Part shown: positions 36,079 through 48,574 of the stretch, in pieces | How positions within the stretch are numbered: the stretch's first letter is position 1 | How the letters are laid out: every line of letters starts with the position of its first letter | Source: an uncultured Clostridia bacterium | Lineage (GTDB): Bacteria > Bacillota_A > Clostridia > TANB77 > CAG-508 | Assembly: GCA_947629855.1 (NCBI GenBank) | Contig: CANRFI010000004.1 | Location: forward strand, 1-55,117 | Direction: 5' to 3' | DNA length: 55,117 bases | Translations under genes and position numbers: made by a program | Notes under the pieces: model-generated | The model's database searches: none | What the model saw: the letters and a program-made list of their open reading frames with translations, nothing else | What the model was told of the DNA's origin: nothing

Positions 36079-37091
36079 ATGAAGAAAAAAAGAATATTGA
36101 CAGGGGATAGACCAACTCGGAAGGCTACATATAGGACATTATTTTGGATCCCTAAAAAAGAGATTAGAATTACAAGAAAGTAATGAATATGATTCTTATA
36201 TATTAATTGCAGATGTGCAAGCATTAACAGATAATTTTAATCATCCAGAAAAAGTAAGAAAAAATGTAAGGGAAGTAGCAATTGACTATTTATCTTGTCG
36301 GAATAGATCCAAAAAAAACAACAATTTATATTCAATCAATGGTTCCAGAAACAGCAGAATTAACAGTATTTTATTCTAACTTAGTAACAATTGCAAGACT
36401 AGAAAGAAATCCAACTGTAAAGACAGAAATAGCACAAAAAAGAGACTTATTTGGAGAAAGTGTAACATATGGATTTTTAGGATATCCAGTAAATCAAGCA
36501 GCAGATATAACAGCATTTGAAGGTGAATTAGTTCCAGTAGGTGAAGACCAATTACCATTAATCGAACAATGTAGAGAAATAGTAAGAAAATTTAATAGTA
36601 TATATGGAGAAGTATTAATAGAGCCAAACGCGGTACTATCATCTGAAAAAAGGATAAAAGGATTAGATGGAAACGAAAAAATGGGCAAATCTTTAGGAAA
36701 TGCAATTTACTTATCAGATAGTGAAGAAGAAATTACAAAAAAAGTTATGAGTGCAGTTACTGATCCAAATCGTATAAAAAAGGATGACTTAGGAAATCCT
36801 GATATATGTATGGTAGCATATTATCATAATTTATTTAGTACAAAAGAAGAAACAAAAGTAGTATGTGAAGAATGTAAAGCAGGAAAACGTGGCTGTGTAG
36901 CTTGTAAAAAGCAATTAGCACAAAATATAATAGAAGAATTAAGACCAATAAGAGAGAAAAGGGCATATTATGAGGCTCATCCAGAAGAAGTAGATAAAAT
37001 TTTAATGGAAGGAACTGAAAAAGCAAGAAAGACAGCAAAAGAAACTATGAAAAAAGTAAAAAAAGCTATGCAGTTAGATTATTTTGAATAA
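36079..37091 (+). CDS. trpS: tryptophanyl-tRNA synthetase; two +1 shifts at CGG 36118 and 36299
   Basis: 336 residues after two shifts, the normal TrpS length. It charges tRNA-Trp. Start [20 protein letters not shown] holds the class I H-I-G-H motif right after the first shift; [17 protein letters not shown] follows the second; [17 protein letters not shown] is the K-M-S-K-S-like loop. A cysteine set [16 protein letters not shown] (about 262-277) may bind zinc or a cluster, as in some bacterial TrpS proteins. RBS AAAGGAGAG precedes ATG 36079. Without shifting, only 13 correct residues would be made, so the shift must be efficient if this is the only trpS. Confidence 0.95.
36118..36121 (+). 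other. CGGA +1 shift site (trpS, first)
   Basis: ACT-CGGA at codon 14. Skip gives [17 protein letters not shown], matching TrpS exactly. Confidence 0.95.
36299..36302 (+). other. CGGA +1 shift site (trpS, second)
   Basis: TGT-CGGA. Skip gives [18 protein letters not shown], the conserved A-x-G-I-D-P-x-K block. Confidence 0.95.
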
Positions 37092-37122
37092 GGTATTTTT
37101 AATTGTAGAACAAAAAATACCT
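37091..37122 (+). other. hairpin between trpS and obg
   Basis: 10-bp stem AGGTATTTTT (37091-37100) against AAAAATACCT (37113-37122), 12-base loop, no T run after it. It begins at the last base of the trpS stop codon and could be an attenuator or processing site. Confidence 0.4.
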
Positions 37123-37124
37123 AA

Positions 37125-38415
<1,291 letters not shown>

Positions 38416-38421
38416 AAATAT

Positions 38422-38455
38422 AAAAAGTTGATATATTAAAGCATATCAACTTTTT
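38422..38455. terminator. bidirectional terminator between obg and the U32 peptidase
   Basis: 13-bp perfect stem AAAAAGTTGATAT/ATATCAACTTTTT with an 8-base loop, giving T runs on both strands. It overlaps the last base pairs of the U32 stop codon. Confidence 0.8.
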
Positions 38456-40919
38456 ATATTTCTCTATTTAAATTTCCATTTGTATATTCTTTGCCTTCTA
38501 ATCTCTTACCGATTTTTAACTGTTTGAACAATCTCGTTAATTTTTGAAATTGTTTCATCTAAAATATCAATTCTAGCATAATCAATTGAAAAATCTTTTG
38601 GAGAAATAGAAGAAATTTTACTATTAAATAAAGTAGTTACTGTTTGAATATTATCTGGCATAATTGGAAATTTCATATTTAATCTATCTTTTAAATAATA
38701 AAGATTGTTACTTTGACATCTTGCTTTACAATCAGGATAACATTTATCAGTTTCTCCGTAGTAAGCAATAATTCATATTTAATAAAGGAGTCCTTCCATA
38801 AACTATTAATTCTTTTTGAAGATAATTATAATCACATAAGCTATTAATAGTATTTCTATCTAATTCAGGTGATATTGTAAATCTGCTAATACCTAAATTT
38901 TTTAAAGCTAAAACAGTTTGCAAGTTAAATACATTAAAAGTATAATTTGTTACAATTTTAAAATATTTATCTAAATCTGTAAATAATTCATTTAAAAGTC
39001 TAATATTGCAAATGTTAGAAATAACAAATCCTCTTATATCATATTTTTTAACAGATTTTTCACTATGTGCATAAAATAAATTTTTATAATTTCCTTTCAC
39101 AATAGTTGGCATATAAATATATAAATTAAATTTTTTACTTAACATTTCTAATATAGCTTCATATTTTTTACTTGTAAAAAATTTCAAAGGAATATAAATA
39201 TTATCAATATCACTAGTCAAATTTGAATAATCAAAATTCACATCTAAATAATTAAGCAAAATAGAAATTTTTATATCTTTTATTTTATCTAAATCAACAT
39301 TATTTTTTATTACATTTCGCATATCAGACAAAACTTTATCTTTGTCATCAATAGAAGATGACTGCATTTTTGGATCAAATCGCAAACATTCCAAAATAGC
39401 ATATTGTTCAACTTGTTCTAAAGATTTTCTTCGTAATTCGTTTAAAGAACTTAATTTAGGAATAAATATATTGTCATCTAGATTTACTTTTATATTTTTA
39501 AATTCATATGGAGTATCAGATGTTTTATTTAGTTGCCTTAAAATGGTTTCCTTATCTAGAGGCTTATTTTTAGCTTCAAGTGGAAATTCATTTAGTTCAT
39601 ATTTAATAGTTAAATCTTTATATAGTTTTATAGAATTAGAAGGTGTAATATAAATAGATATAGGTTTTCCTCTTTGAATTGTAACTTCACAATTTAAAGG
39701 AATTTTTCTATTTTCTTTTTGATAACTAGATTTAGCCATTAAAGATAAATGTTTAGAAGTCATTTTATAAATTTTATTATTAAAAGAGATATTTCCCTTC
39801 ATCCTACCAATAGTTACTGTTTGACCAATTTTTGTTTCAGTAATATTTTTGCCGTTTTCCATTAATTCAGAGATAGTGTAACTTCCTGTCTCATTTTCGA
39901 AAGAAATTGTATCACCGATTTGAATAGGCTCTTTTAGCTTTAAAGTAACATATCCCTTATTTTTATTATAATTTTGAACCTTTCCAAGTAATAATCCCAT
40001 ATTATTTGGTTTATCTTTAAAAACGAGATTTCGATTCGGTTCATTATCTAAATGACCTTGTGATGACATACCTCTATTAAATACTTGAAGTAAGTCTTTA
40101 CGATCTTTTTTATCAACAATATATGGATTTTTAGACAAAGCTAAGTCAATATATTTTTTGTAAATTCTAGTTACTGTTGCTACATATTCTGGAGATTTCA
40201 TTCTGCCTTCTATTTTTAAAGCTTTAACACCTGCTTTTATAAATGCAGGAATATAGTCTAAACTGCATAAATCTCGTGTACTTAGCAAATATCCAGAATT
40301 AATTTTTTTATCATTTTCTAGTAATTCATAAGGAAGTCTACAAGGACCAGCACATTTACCACGATTTCCAGAACGACCGCCCTAACATACTAGAAAATAG
40401 GCATTGTCCAGAATAAGAAATACAAAGAGCACCATGGGCAAAACATTCTATTTCCAAATTTGTATTCTTACAAATATAGTCAATTTCATCAATAGAAAGT
40501 TCTCTAGCTAAAACTACTCTCTTAAAACCAAGTTTTTCCATTTCTAAAGCACCATTTAAACTATGTACTGTCATTTGAGTACTAGCGTGGATAGGTAAAT
40601 CTGGAAACATCTCAATTAAATTAGTTGCTAATCCTAGATCTTGAACTATAATTGCATCAATTCCATATTGATAAGCTTCCTTTGCTAAAGTAATTGCTTT
40701 TTGAAATTCATTATCTTTAATTAAAGTATTTAAAGTTAGATGAGTTTTTACACCACGAATTTTAGCATAATGTATACATTTTTTTAAATTATCTAAATCA
40801 AAGTTGTCTGCAAAAGCTCTTGCACTAAAAAGATTGGAGCCGAAATAAACGCTATCAGCACCATTTTGAACAGCAGCTTTTAAACATTCAAAATTACCAA
40901 CAGGGGAAAGTAATTCCAT
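38454..40919 (-). CDS. U32-family peptidase / RlhA-like protein; three +1 shifts at CGG 40379, 38758 and 38511
   Basis: 820 residues after three shifts, the size of two-part U32 (DUF3656-containing) proteins. The start MELLSPVGNFECLKAAVQNG is the classic U32 N-terminus; the signature E-C-F-A-H-G-A-L-C-I-S-Y-S-G-Q-C reads IECFAHGALCISYSGQCL. Skip one gives SSMLG|GRSGNRGKCAGPCRLP, skip two MNYCLL|GETDKCYPDCKARC, skip three TVKN|GKRLEGKEYTNGN. Cysteines in these blocks probably bind an iron-sulfur cluster. Relatives hydroxylate or modify rRNA or act as collagenase-like proteases; the role here is unproven. RBS AAGGAGACT. It is the only large minus-strand gene, and it obeys the same CGG rule. Confidence 0.9.
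38508..38511 (-). other. CGGT +1 shift site (U32 peptidase, third)
   Basis: AAT-CGGT on the minus strand. In frame 0 the next codon is TAA; the skip adds GKRLEGKEYTNGNLNREI, typical of the U32 C-terminus (G-x-x-x-x-G-x-x-T-x-G). Confidence 0.88.
38755..38758 (-). other. CGGA +1 shift site (U32 peptidase, second)
   Basis: CTA-CGGA on the minus strand. Skip gives MNYCLL-GETDKCYPDCKARC. Confidence 0.9.
40376..40379 (-). other. CGGT +1 shift site (U32 peptidase, first)
   Basis: GGG-CGGT read on the minus strand from 40379. Skip gives MLG-GRSGNRGKCAGPCR, the G-R-S/D-x-N-R-G-x-C-x-x-P-C-R block of the family. Confidence 0.95.
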
Positions 40920-40988
40920 ATTTAATCAGTCTCCTTTTTTTATTCGACTATATTTTATCACAAAATGAATAAAAATAAAAGGATTTTA

Positions 40989-41017
40989 TTGACTAAAAAA
41001 ATAGCAAATGATAAAAT
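40989..41017 (+). promoter_or_regulatory. sigma-A-like promoter for the cadherin-like/nagZ unit
   Basis: TTGACT (40989-40994), 17-base spacer, TAAAAT (41012-41017), 30 bases before the start at 41047. Confidence 0.6.
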
Positions 41018-41046
41018 GTAAAAAACAAAAGATTTGGAGGAAAAAA

Positions 41047-42393
41047 ATGAAAAAATTAAACAATGTAATTATAATCATATTATTAATGATAAGTATGTTA
41101 TTTTTATTTCAAATAAGAAATTATGCAGTTAATGAAAATAGCAATGTAACAGACAATACAACTACTCAAGGTAAAGAAGAAAATAAAACACAAGAAAATG
41201 GTACTACGGGAGGAACAGTGCAAAACACAAGTACTCAATCTACTAATTCTACTCCTACACCAAGTACCAATAATACAAGTACAACAGGAGGAACAACAAC
41301 TCCTACAGGAACAACATCTAGTACAACTTCTTCTGGAGGAAGTTCAAACAATAATAATACAAAAAGTACAACTGCAGCAAAATCTAGTAATGCTAATTTA
41401 ACAACTTTAGGTATAAAACCTGGTCAATATGATTTTACAGGATTTAATAATGATACTCTTTCTTATGAAGCAAAAGTACCAGAAGAAGTAGAAAGCATAG
41501 AAATTTTTGCAATTTTACAAGATAAAAAAGCAACTATAAAAGGAACTGGTACAAGAAATCTACAAATTGGTAAAAATGCATTAGAAGTAGTTATCACAGC
41601 AGAAGATGGAACAACAAAAACATTTATAATTAATGTTACTAGAGGTGAGGATGCAACACAAGCAAAGACAGATAGTAATGAAGGATTAAAAGAATTATCA
41701 ATTAACGGTTTAAGCTTATCACCAATGTTTCAAACAAATGTATACGAATATAAAACTAAATACATTGGCGAAAATACACAATTAGAAATTGTAGCAGAGG
41801 CAACAAACAAAGATTATATTATAGAAATAACAGGAAACGAGGAATTACAAGAAGGAGAAAATACTATTACAATATTAGTATCAAAAAGTGATGGTACAAA
41901 TGTTGCTACGTATCAAATAATAGTAAATAAAAGTTTAGTTGATGAAGAAGCAATAGCAAGAGAAAAAGAAGAACAAGAAAATGAAAAAAGACAAACTATA
42001 ATTTTAATAGGAGCAATCATTGGAGCAATAGTAATTATAGGTGTTATTATATTTATGATAATAAAACGTAAAAGGAATGAAGAATTCTTAAATGATGAAG
42101 AAGTAGTTTCTTTATATGATGATGAAGACGAAGAAGATGAAGAAAATGAAGAAAAAGAAGAATATGACGAAGAATTACCAAAAGCTTTAATAGGGCAAAA
42201 GAAATCTATAGATCAAAAGCAAGTAGTTGAAGAAGACGAAAATTTTGAAGAAATGCCAAAGCAAGAATTAAAGGAAAAATATTTAGATAATTTCTTAAAT
42301 AAAGACGAGAATTACGAAAAAAATATTGATGATGATTATTATGTAGAAGAAACAAAAAAAAGACATAGTAAAGGAAAAAGATTCAAAGAATAA
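41047..42393 (+). CDS. membrane protein with two cadherin-like beta-sandwich domains and acidic cytoplasmic tail
   Basis: 448 residues. Signal/anchor helix at the N-terminus (VIIIILLMISMLFLFQI), a low-complexity T/S/N/G/Q-rich stalk (about 32-118), two cadherin-like units (LTTLGIKPGQYDFTGF... and LKELSINGLSLSPMFQTNVY...), a membrane helix near 315-340 (TIILIGAIIGAIVIIGVIIF) and an acidic, aspartate/glutamate-rich inside tail of about 110 residues. ATG 41047 has TTGGAGG upstream. It resembles the 32712 protein in design but is longer. It precedes nagZ by 10 bases. Function unknown; surface binding or a link to the division or wall machinery is possible. Confidence 0.75.
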   Translation: MKKLNNVIIIILLMISMLFLFQIRNYAVNENSNVTDNTTTQGKEENKTQENGTTGGTVQNTSTQSTNSTPTPSTNNTSTTGGTTTPTGTTSSTTSSGGSSNNNNTKSTTAAKSSNANLTTLGIKPGQYDFTGFNNDTLSYEAKVPEEVESIEIFAILQDKKATIKGTGTRNLQIGKNALEVVITAEDGTTKTFIINVTRGEDATQAKTDSNEGLKELSINGLSLSPMFQTNVYEYKTKYIGENTQLEIVAEATNKDYIIEITGNEELQEGENTITILVSKSDGTNVATYQIIVNKSLVDEEAIAREKEEQENEKRQTIILIGAIIGAIVIIGVIIFMIIKRKRNEEFLNDEEVVSLYDDEDEEDEENEEKEEYDEELPKALIGQKKSIDQKQVVEEDENFEEMPKQELKEKYLDNFLNKDENYEKNIDDDYYVEETKKRHSKGKRFKE

Positions 42394-42403
42394 AGAGGGA
42401 ATA

Positions 42404-43493
42404 ATGGAAGTAAAAGAACTGTCAATACAAGAAAAAATAGGGCAAATGCTAATACTTGGGATTGACTCAAATCGTATAACAAAAGAAATTAAAAATATGA
42501 TACAAATTTATAAAATAGGTGGATTTATTTTATACAGAAAAAATTTTGATGACTATAATCAAATGATAACAATGATAAAACAATTAAAAGATATAAATAA
42601 AACAAACAGAATTCCATTATTTATTGCAATAGACCAAGAAGGTGGAAGAGTCAATCGTATGCCCAAAGAAATTTTAAATTTGCCATCAGCAAATTTAATT
42701 GCAAAAAAATTAGGAGTAGAAGGAGTAAAAAAATCAGCTCAAATAATTGGAAAATTATTAAAACAGTCTGGATATAATTTAAATTTTGCACCAGTATTAG
42801 ACTTAAAAAGATTTCCAGACAAACATGCAATTCGGAGATAGGAGCTATGGGGAAGAAAAAGAAGAAGTAGCAAAATATGGAATAGAATTTATGAAAGAGT
42901 TACAAAAACAAGGAATTATCTCTGTAATAAAACATTTTCCAGGGCATGGAGCAGTAAATCAAGATTCGCATTTCTTTTTACCTAAAATTAAAATGAAAAT
43001 GGAGCAATTAGAAAAAGAAGATATGTATCCATTTGAACAAGCAATAAAAAATGGTGCAGACAGTATTTTAATGGGACATTTGATAGTAAAAAGTGAAACA
43101 AGAGAATTGCCAGCATCTTTATCAAGAAAATTCATTACAAAATATTTAAGAAAAAAATATCATTATAGAGGACTAATAATAACAGATGATTTAAAAATGA
43201 AAGCTATTAAATTTTTCTATGGTACACAAAAAGCAGTTAAAAAAGCTTTTGAAGCAGGAAATGATGTAATTTTATTTAGAATTAGTCCAGATAAACAAGA
43301 GCAAATCATAAATGAAATTTATGATTTAGTAAGACAGGGAAAATTAAAGGAAAATAGAATAAATAAAAGTGTAAAAAGGATTATAAATATAAAACAAAAA
43401 TACGAAATTTCTGATGAATTTGAAGAACAAGGAATCAATTTAGAAGAAATAAACGAGCAAATAGATGAAATCAGAAAAGATTGTGGAATATAA
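42404..43493 (+). CDS. nagZ: beta-N-acetylhexosaminidase, GH3; +1 shift at CGG 42833
   Basis: 362 residues after one shift. GH3 motifs: IGQMLILGIDSNRI, IPLFIAIDQEGGRVNRMP (the substrate-site D-Q-E-G-G-x-V), NFAPVLDLKRFPDKHAI|GDRSYGEEKEEVAKYG spanning the shift, VIKHFPGHGAVNQDSH (the H/D catalytic dyad region K-H-F-P-G-H-G) and the nucleophile in GLIITDDLKMKAI. It removes GlcNAc from peptidoglycan fragments during recycling. The shift places G-D-R-S-Y/F-G exactly where the family has it. No signal peptide, so probably cytoplasmic. Starts 10 bases after the previous gene. Confidence 0.93.
42833..42836 (+). other. CGGA +1 shift site (nagZ)
   Basis: ATT-CGGA at codon 144. Frame 0 meets TAG two codons on; the skip gives HAI-GDRSYGEEKEEV. 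Confidence 0.95.
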
Positions 43494-43538
43494 TACAAAT
43501 AAAACAGCATATAAATATGCTGTTTTATTTGTATTATA
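43489..43538. terminator. 24-bp perfect inverted repeat, bidirectional terminator
   Basis: Arms 43489-43512 and 43515-43538 pair perfectly with a 2-base loop. It includes the nagZ stop codon and lies between convergent nagZ and the small minus-strand gene, serving both. Confidence 0.75.
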
Positions 43539-43552
43539 AATTTAGTTATGGA

Positions 43553-43666
43553 TTAGCAACAACCTCCTCTGTTACCACCACAACAACAACAGATTAATAA
43601 TATAAGGATTATAATCCAGCAACAATCATCACCAAATCCGAATCCACATCCTCTATTTTCTGGCAT
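43553..43666 (-). CDS. 37-residue glycine/cysteine-rich membrane peptide (YjcZ-like)
   Basis: The minus-strand frame reads MPENRGCGFGFGDDCC, then a hydrophobic core WIIILILLI, then CCCCGGNRGGCC: 37 residues with eight or more cysteines flanking one short membrane helix. A strong GAAGGGGG ribosome binding site lies 8-14 bases upstream. Glycine-rich starts followed by a short hydrophobic segment recall the YjcZ/sporulation small-protein family of Firmicutes, though this one is unusually rich in cysteine. It faces nagZ across a shared terminator. Function unknown. Confidence 0.6.
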   Translation of the reverse strand: MPENRGCGFGFGDDCCWIIILILLICCCCGGNRGGCC

Positions 43667-43822
43667 AGTCTAGACCCCCTTCCATAAAGAATTAAGTATC
43701 ATTTGTATGGTATATAATATGAGATTAAAAAAAATGTGTTACAAAAAGAAAAAAATTCTTTGTTCGCTTTTATAATTAATTAAAATGTGATACAATTTGA
43801 AACAACAAAAGGAGAGAAAAAT

Positions 43823-46800
43823 ATGCAAGAAAAATTAAAGAAAATAGAAGAAATATTTAGTGATTATAAAACTGGTTCAAATCTAAAATATGCACAAGTA
43901 GAAAGTTTTAATGTATCAAAAAAAACAAACACTTTGCAAGTAGTTTTGTTTTTTGATGAATATATAGAAATTAAAGATATATGGAATTTTGAAAATTTCC
44001 TAAAAGAAAGATTTAAATTTGACCATATAGACATTAAAATGAACTATTATGAAAAAGTAGAAAAAAAGTCAATTCAAGAAGAATGGAAAAATATAATTAG
44101 CTATATGTCTCATAAATCTCCATTAGCTACACCGATGTTACTTTTAAAAAGTAATGTAAAAGTAGAAGATAAAAAGCTAAAAATAGAGTTACATATAAAA
44201 GGGGCAGAATTTCTAAAAGCAAAAAAAGTAGACAAAGAATTACAAAAAACTATAAAAAACTTATTTGACGAAGAATATAATATTGATATTATTGAAAAAA
44301 TCTCTAAAGAAGATGTAGAAGAAATAAATCAAAATATTAAAGCAGAAGAAGAAAAAGTATTAGCACATATTAATGAAGAACATATACAAGAAATAACAAA
44401 TGAAGAAGAAACAATTGCAATAGAAACAACACGGAGAAAAACAAGAGTATATTTTAGGCAAACCATCAAAAGCAAAAGAGAAGCATATTCAAATAAAAGA
44501 CTTAACAGCAAATGATGGAAGAGTAACCTTAGAAGGAAGAATCGTAAGTACTCAAGTCAAAGAAACAAAATCAGGCAAAGGAATGATTATATTTGAATTA
44601 TATGATGGAACAGGAGTAATTACTTGTAAATCTTTTTCAAAAAATTATGAAGAAGGAAAAGAAGTAGTTAAAAAAATAGAAGAAGCTCAAATTATCAAAA
44701 CAATTGGAAAAGTAGGATTAGATACATATGCAGGTGATGTTACTGTTATTTCTAATATAATTATACATACAGATGCAGATATTCCAAACTTACCAACAGA
44801 AGAAGAAATGGAAAATACACCACTAATACTTGGAAAGAATCCAAATATTTCAGATACATTAGCAAAAATAAGTGATTTAGGAATAGATGACGGAAAAATT
44901 GCTCTACAAGGAGAAGTAATATATACAGAAGAAAAACCAATTAAAGGTGATAAAATACTATTTAGTTTTGATTTATATGATGGAACAAGCACAATTACTT
45001 GCAAAGCATTTTTAGAAAAAGATTCTGCTAAAAATAAAATGAAAAGAATTCAAAATTCAAAAGGAATTAAAGTTTCTGGAAACATACAAATGGATACATA
45101 TTCAAATGAATTAACTGTTTTAGTAAATACAGTTATAGAAACAGAAGGTTTTAAAAAAGAAATAAGACAAGATAATAGTGAAGTAAAAAGAGTAGAACTA
45201 CATATGCATACACAAATGAGTCAAATGGATGGAATTACTTCTGCAAAGGATTTAATAAAAAGAGCAATGCAATGGGGAATGAAATCAATTGCAATAACTG
45301 ATCACGGAGTAGTTCAAGCCTTTCCAGAAGCACATAAATTACTTGGATATGACAATAAAGATATGAAAGTTATCTATGGTGTTGAAGCATATTTAGCACC
45401 AGATAAAACACCTATTGTAACAAATGGAAAAGGACAAGACATTGATACTACATATTGTGTATTAGATTTAGAAACAACAGGATTTTCAGCAACTAATGAA
45501 AAGATTACAGAAGTAGGAATAATGAAGATAAAAAAAGGAGAGATAATAGATAAATTTTCTACATTTGTAAATCCTCAAAAACATATACCAGCTAGAGTAA
45601 CAGAAGTTACAAATATAACAGATGATATGGTAAAAAATGCACCAACAATTCAAGAAGTTTTCCCAAAAATTTTAGAATTCATCAAAAATAGTGTGTTAGT
45701 TGCACATAATGCATCATTTGATATTGGTTTTTTAAAGCAAAATGCTAAAAACCTAGGATATGATTTTGAATATACTTATTTAGATACATTAAGTTTAGCA
45801 AAAGATTTATTCCCGAATTATAAAAAATACCAATTAGGAAAAATTGCAGAAAATTTAGGTATCAAAGTAGAAGTAGCACACCGTGCCTTAGATGATGTAG
45901 ACACTACAGTAAAAGTATTTAATATAATGATAGACCAATTAAAGAAACGTGGTGCAAAAACTGTAAATAATATAGATGAAGTAAGTAGAGATGAAGAAGC
46001 AAAAAAAGAAGAATATAAAAAACTTCCAACTTATCATGCAATTATATTAGCCCAAAATTATGTCCGGATTAAAGAATTTATATAGATTAGTATCACTATC
46101 TCATTTAGACTATTTTTATAGAAAACCTAGAATTTTAAAAAGTCTATATAAGAAATATTCTGAAGGATTAATGATAGGAAGTGCGTGTGAAGCAGGAGAA
46201 TTATATCAAGCAATTGAGCTAGGAAAAACTGAAGAAGAGATAGAAGCAATTGCAAATGATTATGATTATCTAGAAATTCAGCCAATAGGGAATAATGAAT
46301 TTTTAGTAAGAAGAGAAATTGTAAGAGATGATGAAGCACTTCGTGATATTAATCGCCAAATTGTAGAATTAGGAGAAAAATTAAATAAACCAGTTGTAGC
46401 TACTGGAGATGTTCACTTTATGGATCCACAAGATGAAATTTACAGGCGTATTTTAGAAGCAGGACAAGGGTATGAAGACGCAGATAATCAAGCACCACTT
46501 TATTTACGAACAACAGAAGAAATGTTAGAAGAATTTAGTTATTTAGGTAAAGAAAAAGCCTATGAAGTAGTAGTAACAAATACTAATTTAATTGCAGATA
46601 TGTGTGAACAAATCAGCCCAATTTCTAAGGAAAAATGTCCACCACATATACCTGGTTGTGAAAATACTATAAGAGAGATTTCGTACAGCAAAGCACATGA
46701 ATTATATGGAGACCCACTACCAGAAATTGTGCAAACAAGATTAGACAAAGAACTAGAATCTATTATTAAAAATGGATTTTCAGTTATGTATATAATAGCG

Positions 46801-48524
46801 CAAAAATTAGTATGGAAATCAAATGAAGATGGATATATAGTAGGGTCAAGAGGTTCAGTTGGTTCATCTTTAGCAGCATATATGGCAGGAATTACAGAAG
46901 TAAACTCATTGCCACCACATTATAGATGTCCAAACTGTAAATATTCTGATTTTACAGATTATGGTTATAAAAATGGATTTGATTTACCAGATAAAAAATG
47001 TCCAAAATGTGGTCATGAACTAGACAAAGATGGAATGGACATACCATTTGAAACATTCTTAGGATTTAATGGTGATAAGGAGCCAGATATAGACTTAAAT
47101 TTTTCAGGGGAATATCAAGCAAAAGCACACCGTTACACAGAAGTTATATTTGGAAAAGGAACGACTTTTAAAGCTGGAACTATTGGTACAATCGCAGATA
47201 AAACAGCATATGGATATGTAAAAAAATATTTTGAAGAAAGACATATTCCAATTAATAAGGCAGAAGCAAAAAGATTAGCAATAGGCTGTACAGGAATTAA
47301 AAGAACTACTGGACAACATCCAGGAGGAATTATTGTAGTGCCAAGAGGGAGAGAAATATATGAATTTTGTCCAGTACAACATCCAGCAGATGATCCAAAT
47401 TCAGATATTATAACCACTCATTTTGATTACCACTCAATAGATCAAAACTTATTAAAATTAGATATTCTAGGACATGATGATCCTACAATGATAAGAATGT
47501 TGCAAGATATAACAGGAAAAGATCCACGTCAAGTACCATTAGATGATAAAGAAACAATGTCAATATTCAGTTCAACAAAAGCATTAGGAATTACCCCAGA
47601 GCAAATACATTCAGAAGTTGGAAGCTATGGAGTACCTGAATTTGGTACAAAATTCGTAAGGCGGAATGTTATTAGACACAAGACCAACAACATTTGATGA
47701 ATTAATTAGAATTTCTGGTTTATCACATGGTACAGATGTATGGATAGGAAATACTCAACAATTAATTGAAGAAGGAACAGTAACCCTGCAAGATGCAATA
47801 TGTTGTCGTGACGACATCATGATATATTTAATTAAACAAGGACTTCCACCTGACTTAGCATTTAAAATTATGGAAGTAGTGCGTAAAGGAAAAGCAACTA
47901 AAGATCCAGAAAAATGGAAAGAATATGCAAATTTAATGAAAGAATACAATGTACCAGATTGGTATATTAAATCCTGTGAAAAAATAAAATATATGTTTCC
48001 AAAAGCACACGCTGCAGCATATGTAACAAACGCATTTCGTATAGCATGGTTTAAAGTACACGAACCATTAGCATATTATGCAGCATATTTTTCTATAAGG
48101 GCAGATGAATTTGACAGTGAATATATGATATTTGGAAAAGAAAAAGTAAAAAATAAGATGAAAGAAATAGACTTAGCAGGAAATAATGCAACAGCAAAAG
48201 AAAAAAATATGTATTCTATTCTAGAGTTAGTATTAGAAATGTATGAAAGAGGTTTCAAATTTTTGCCAATTGACTTATACAAATCACATGCAACAAAATT
48301 TTTGGTAGAGGAAGAAGGAATTAGACCACCATTAAATAGTATACCAGGACTTGGAACAGTAGCGGCAGAAGGAATTGAAAAAGCAAGACTAGAACGGAAA
48401 ATTTATGTCTATTGATGACTTAAAAATACGTTCCAAAGTAGGAAATTCAGTAATAGATTTATTAAAGAAATTTGACTGTTTAAAAGGAATGAGTCAAAGC
48501 AATCAAATGAGTCTATTTGCATAA
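43823..48524 (+). CDS. polC: DNA polymerase III PolC-type alpha subunit; four +1 shifts at CGG 44432, 46065, 47662 and 48395
   Basis: 1565 residues after four shifts; the replicative polymerase of Firmicutes. In order: N-terminal domain (about 1-200); OB fold (about 215-310, ending the first shift region [16 protein letters not shown]); PHP domain ([20 protein letters not shown]); 3'-5' exonuclease ([32 protein letters not shown]); polymerase core with [47 protein letters not shown] and a zinc site CPNC...[26 protein letters not shown]; and C-terminal [12 protein letters not shown]. It is longer than the B. subtilis enzyme (1437). ATG 43823 follows AAAGGAGAG. All four skips are needed for one full protein. 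Confidence 0.96.
44432..44435 (+). other. CGGA +1 shift site (polC, first)
   Basis: ACA-CGGA. Skip gives [20 protein letters not shown], leading into the OB fold. Confidence 0.9.
46065..46068 (+). other. CGGA +1 shift site (polC, second)
   Basis: GTC-CGGA. Skip gives [18 protein letters not shown], an invariant PolC block. Confidence 0.95.
47662..47665 (+). other. CGGA +1 shift site (polC, third)
   Basis: AGG-CGGA. Skip gives [19 protein letters not shown]; the family usually has Q at this glycine. Confidence 0.92.
48395..48398 (+). other. CGGA +1 shift site (polC, fourth)
   Basis: GAA-CGGA. Skip gives [18 protein letters not shown] and the natural end [11 protein letters not shown]. Confidence 0.93.
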
Positions 48525-48574
48525 GCCAATAATTATGCTAAATATTGGAGCAAATAGAAGGAGGAAATAACAAT

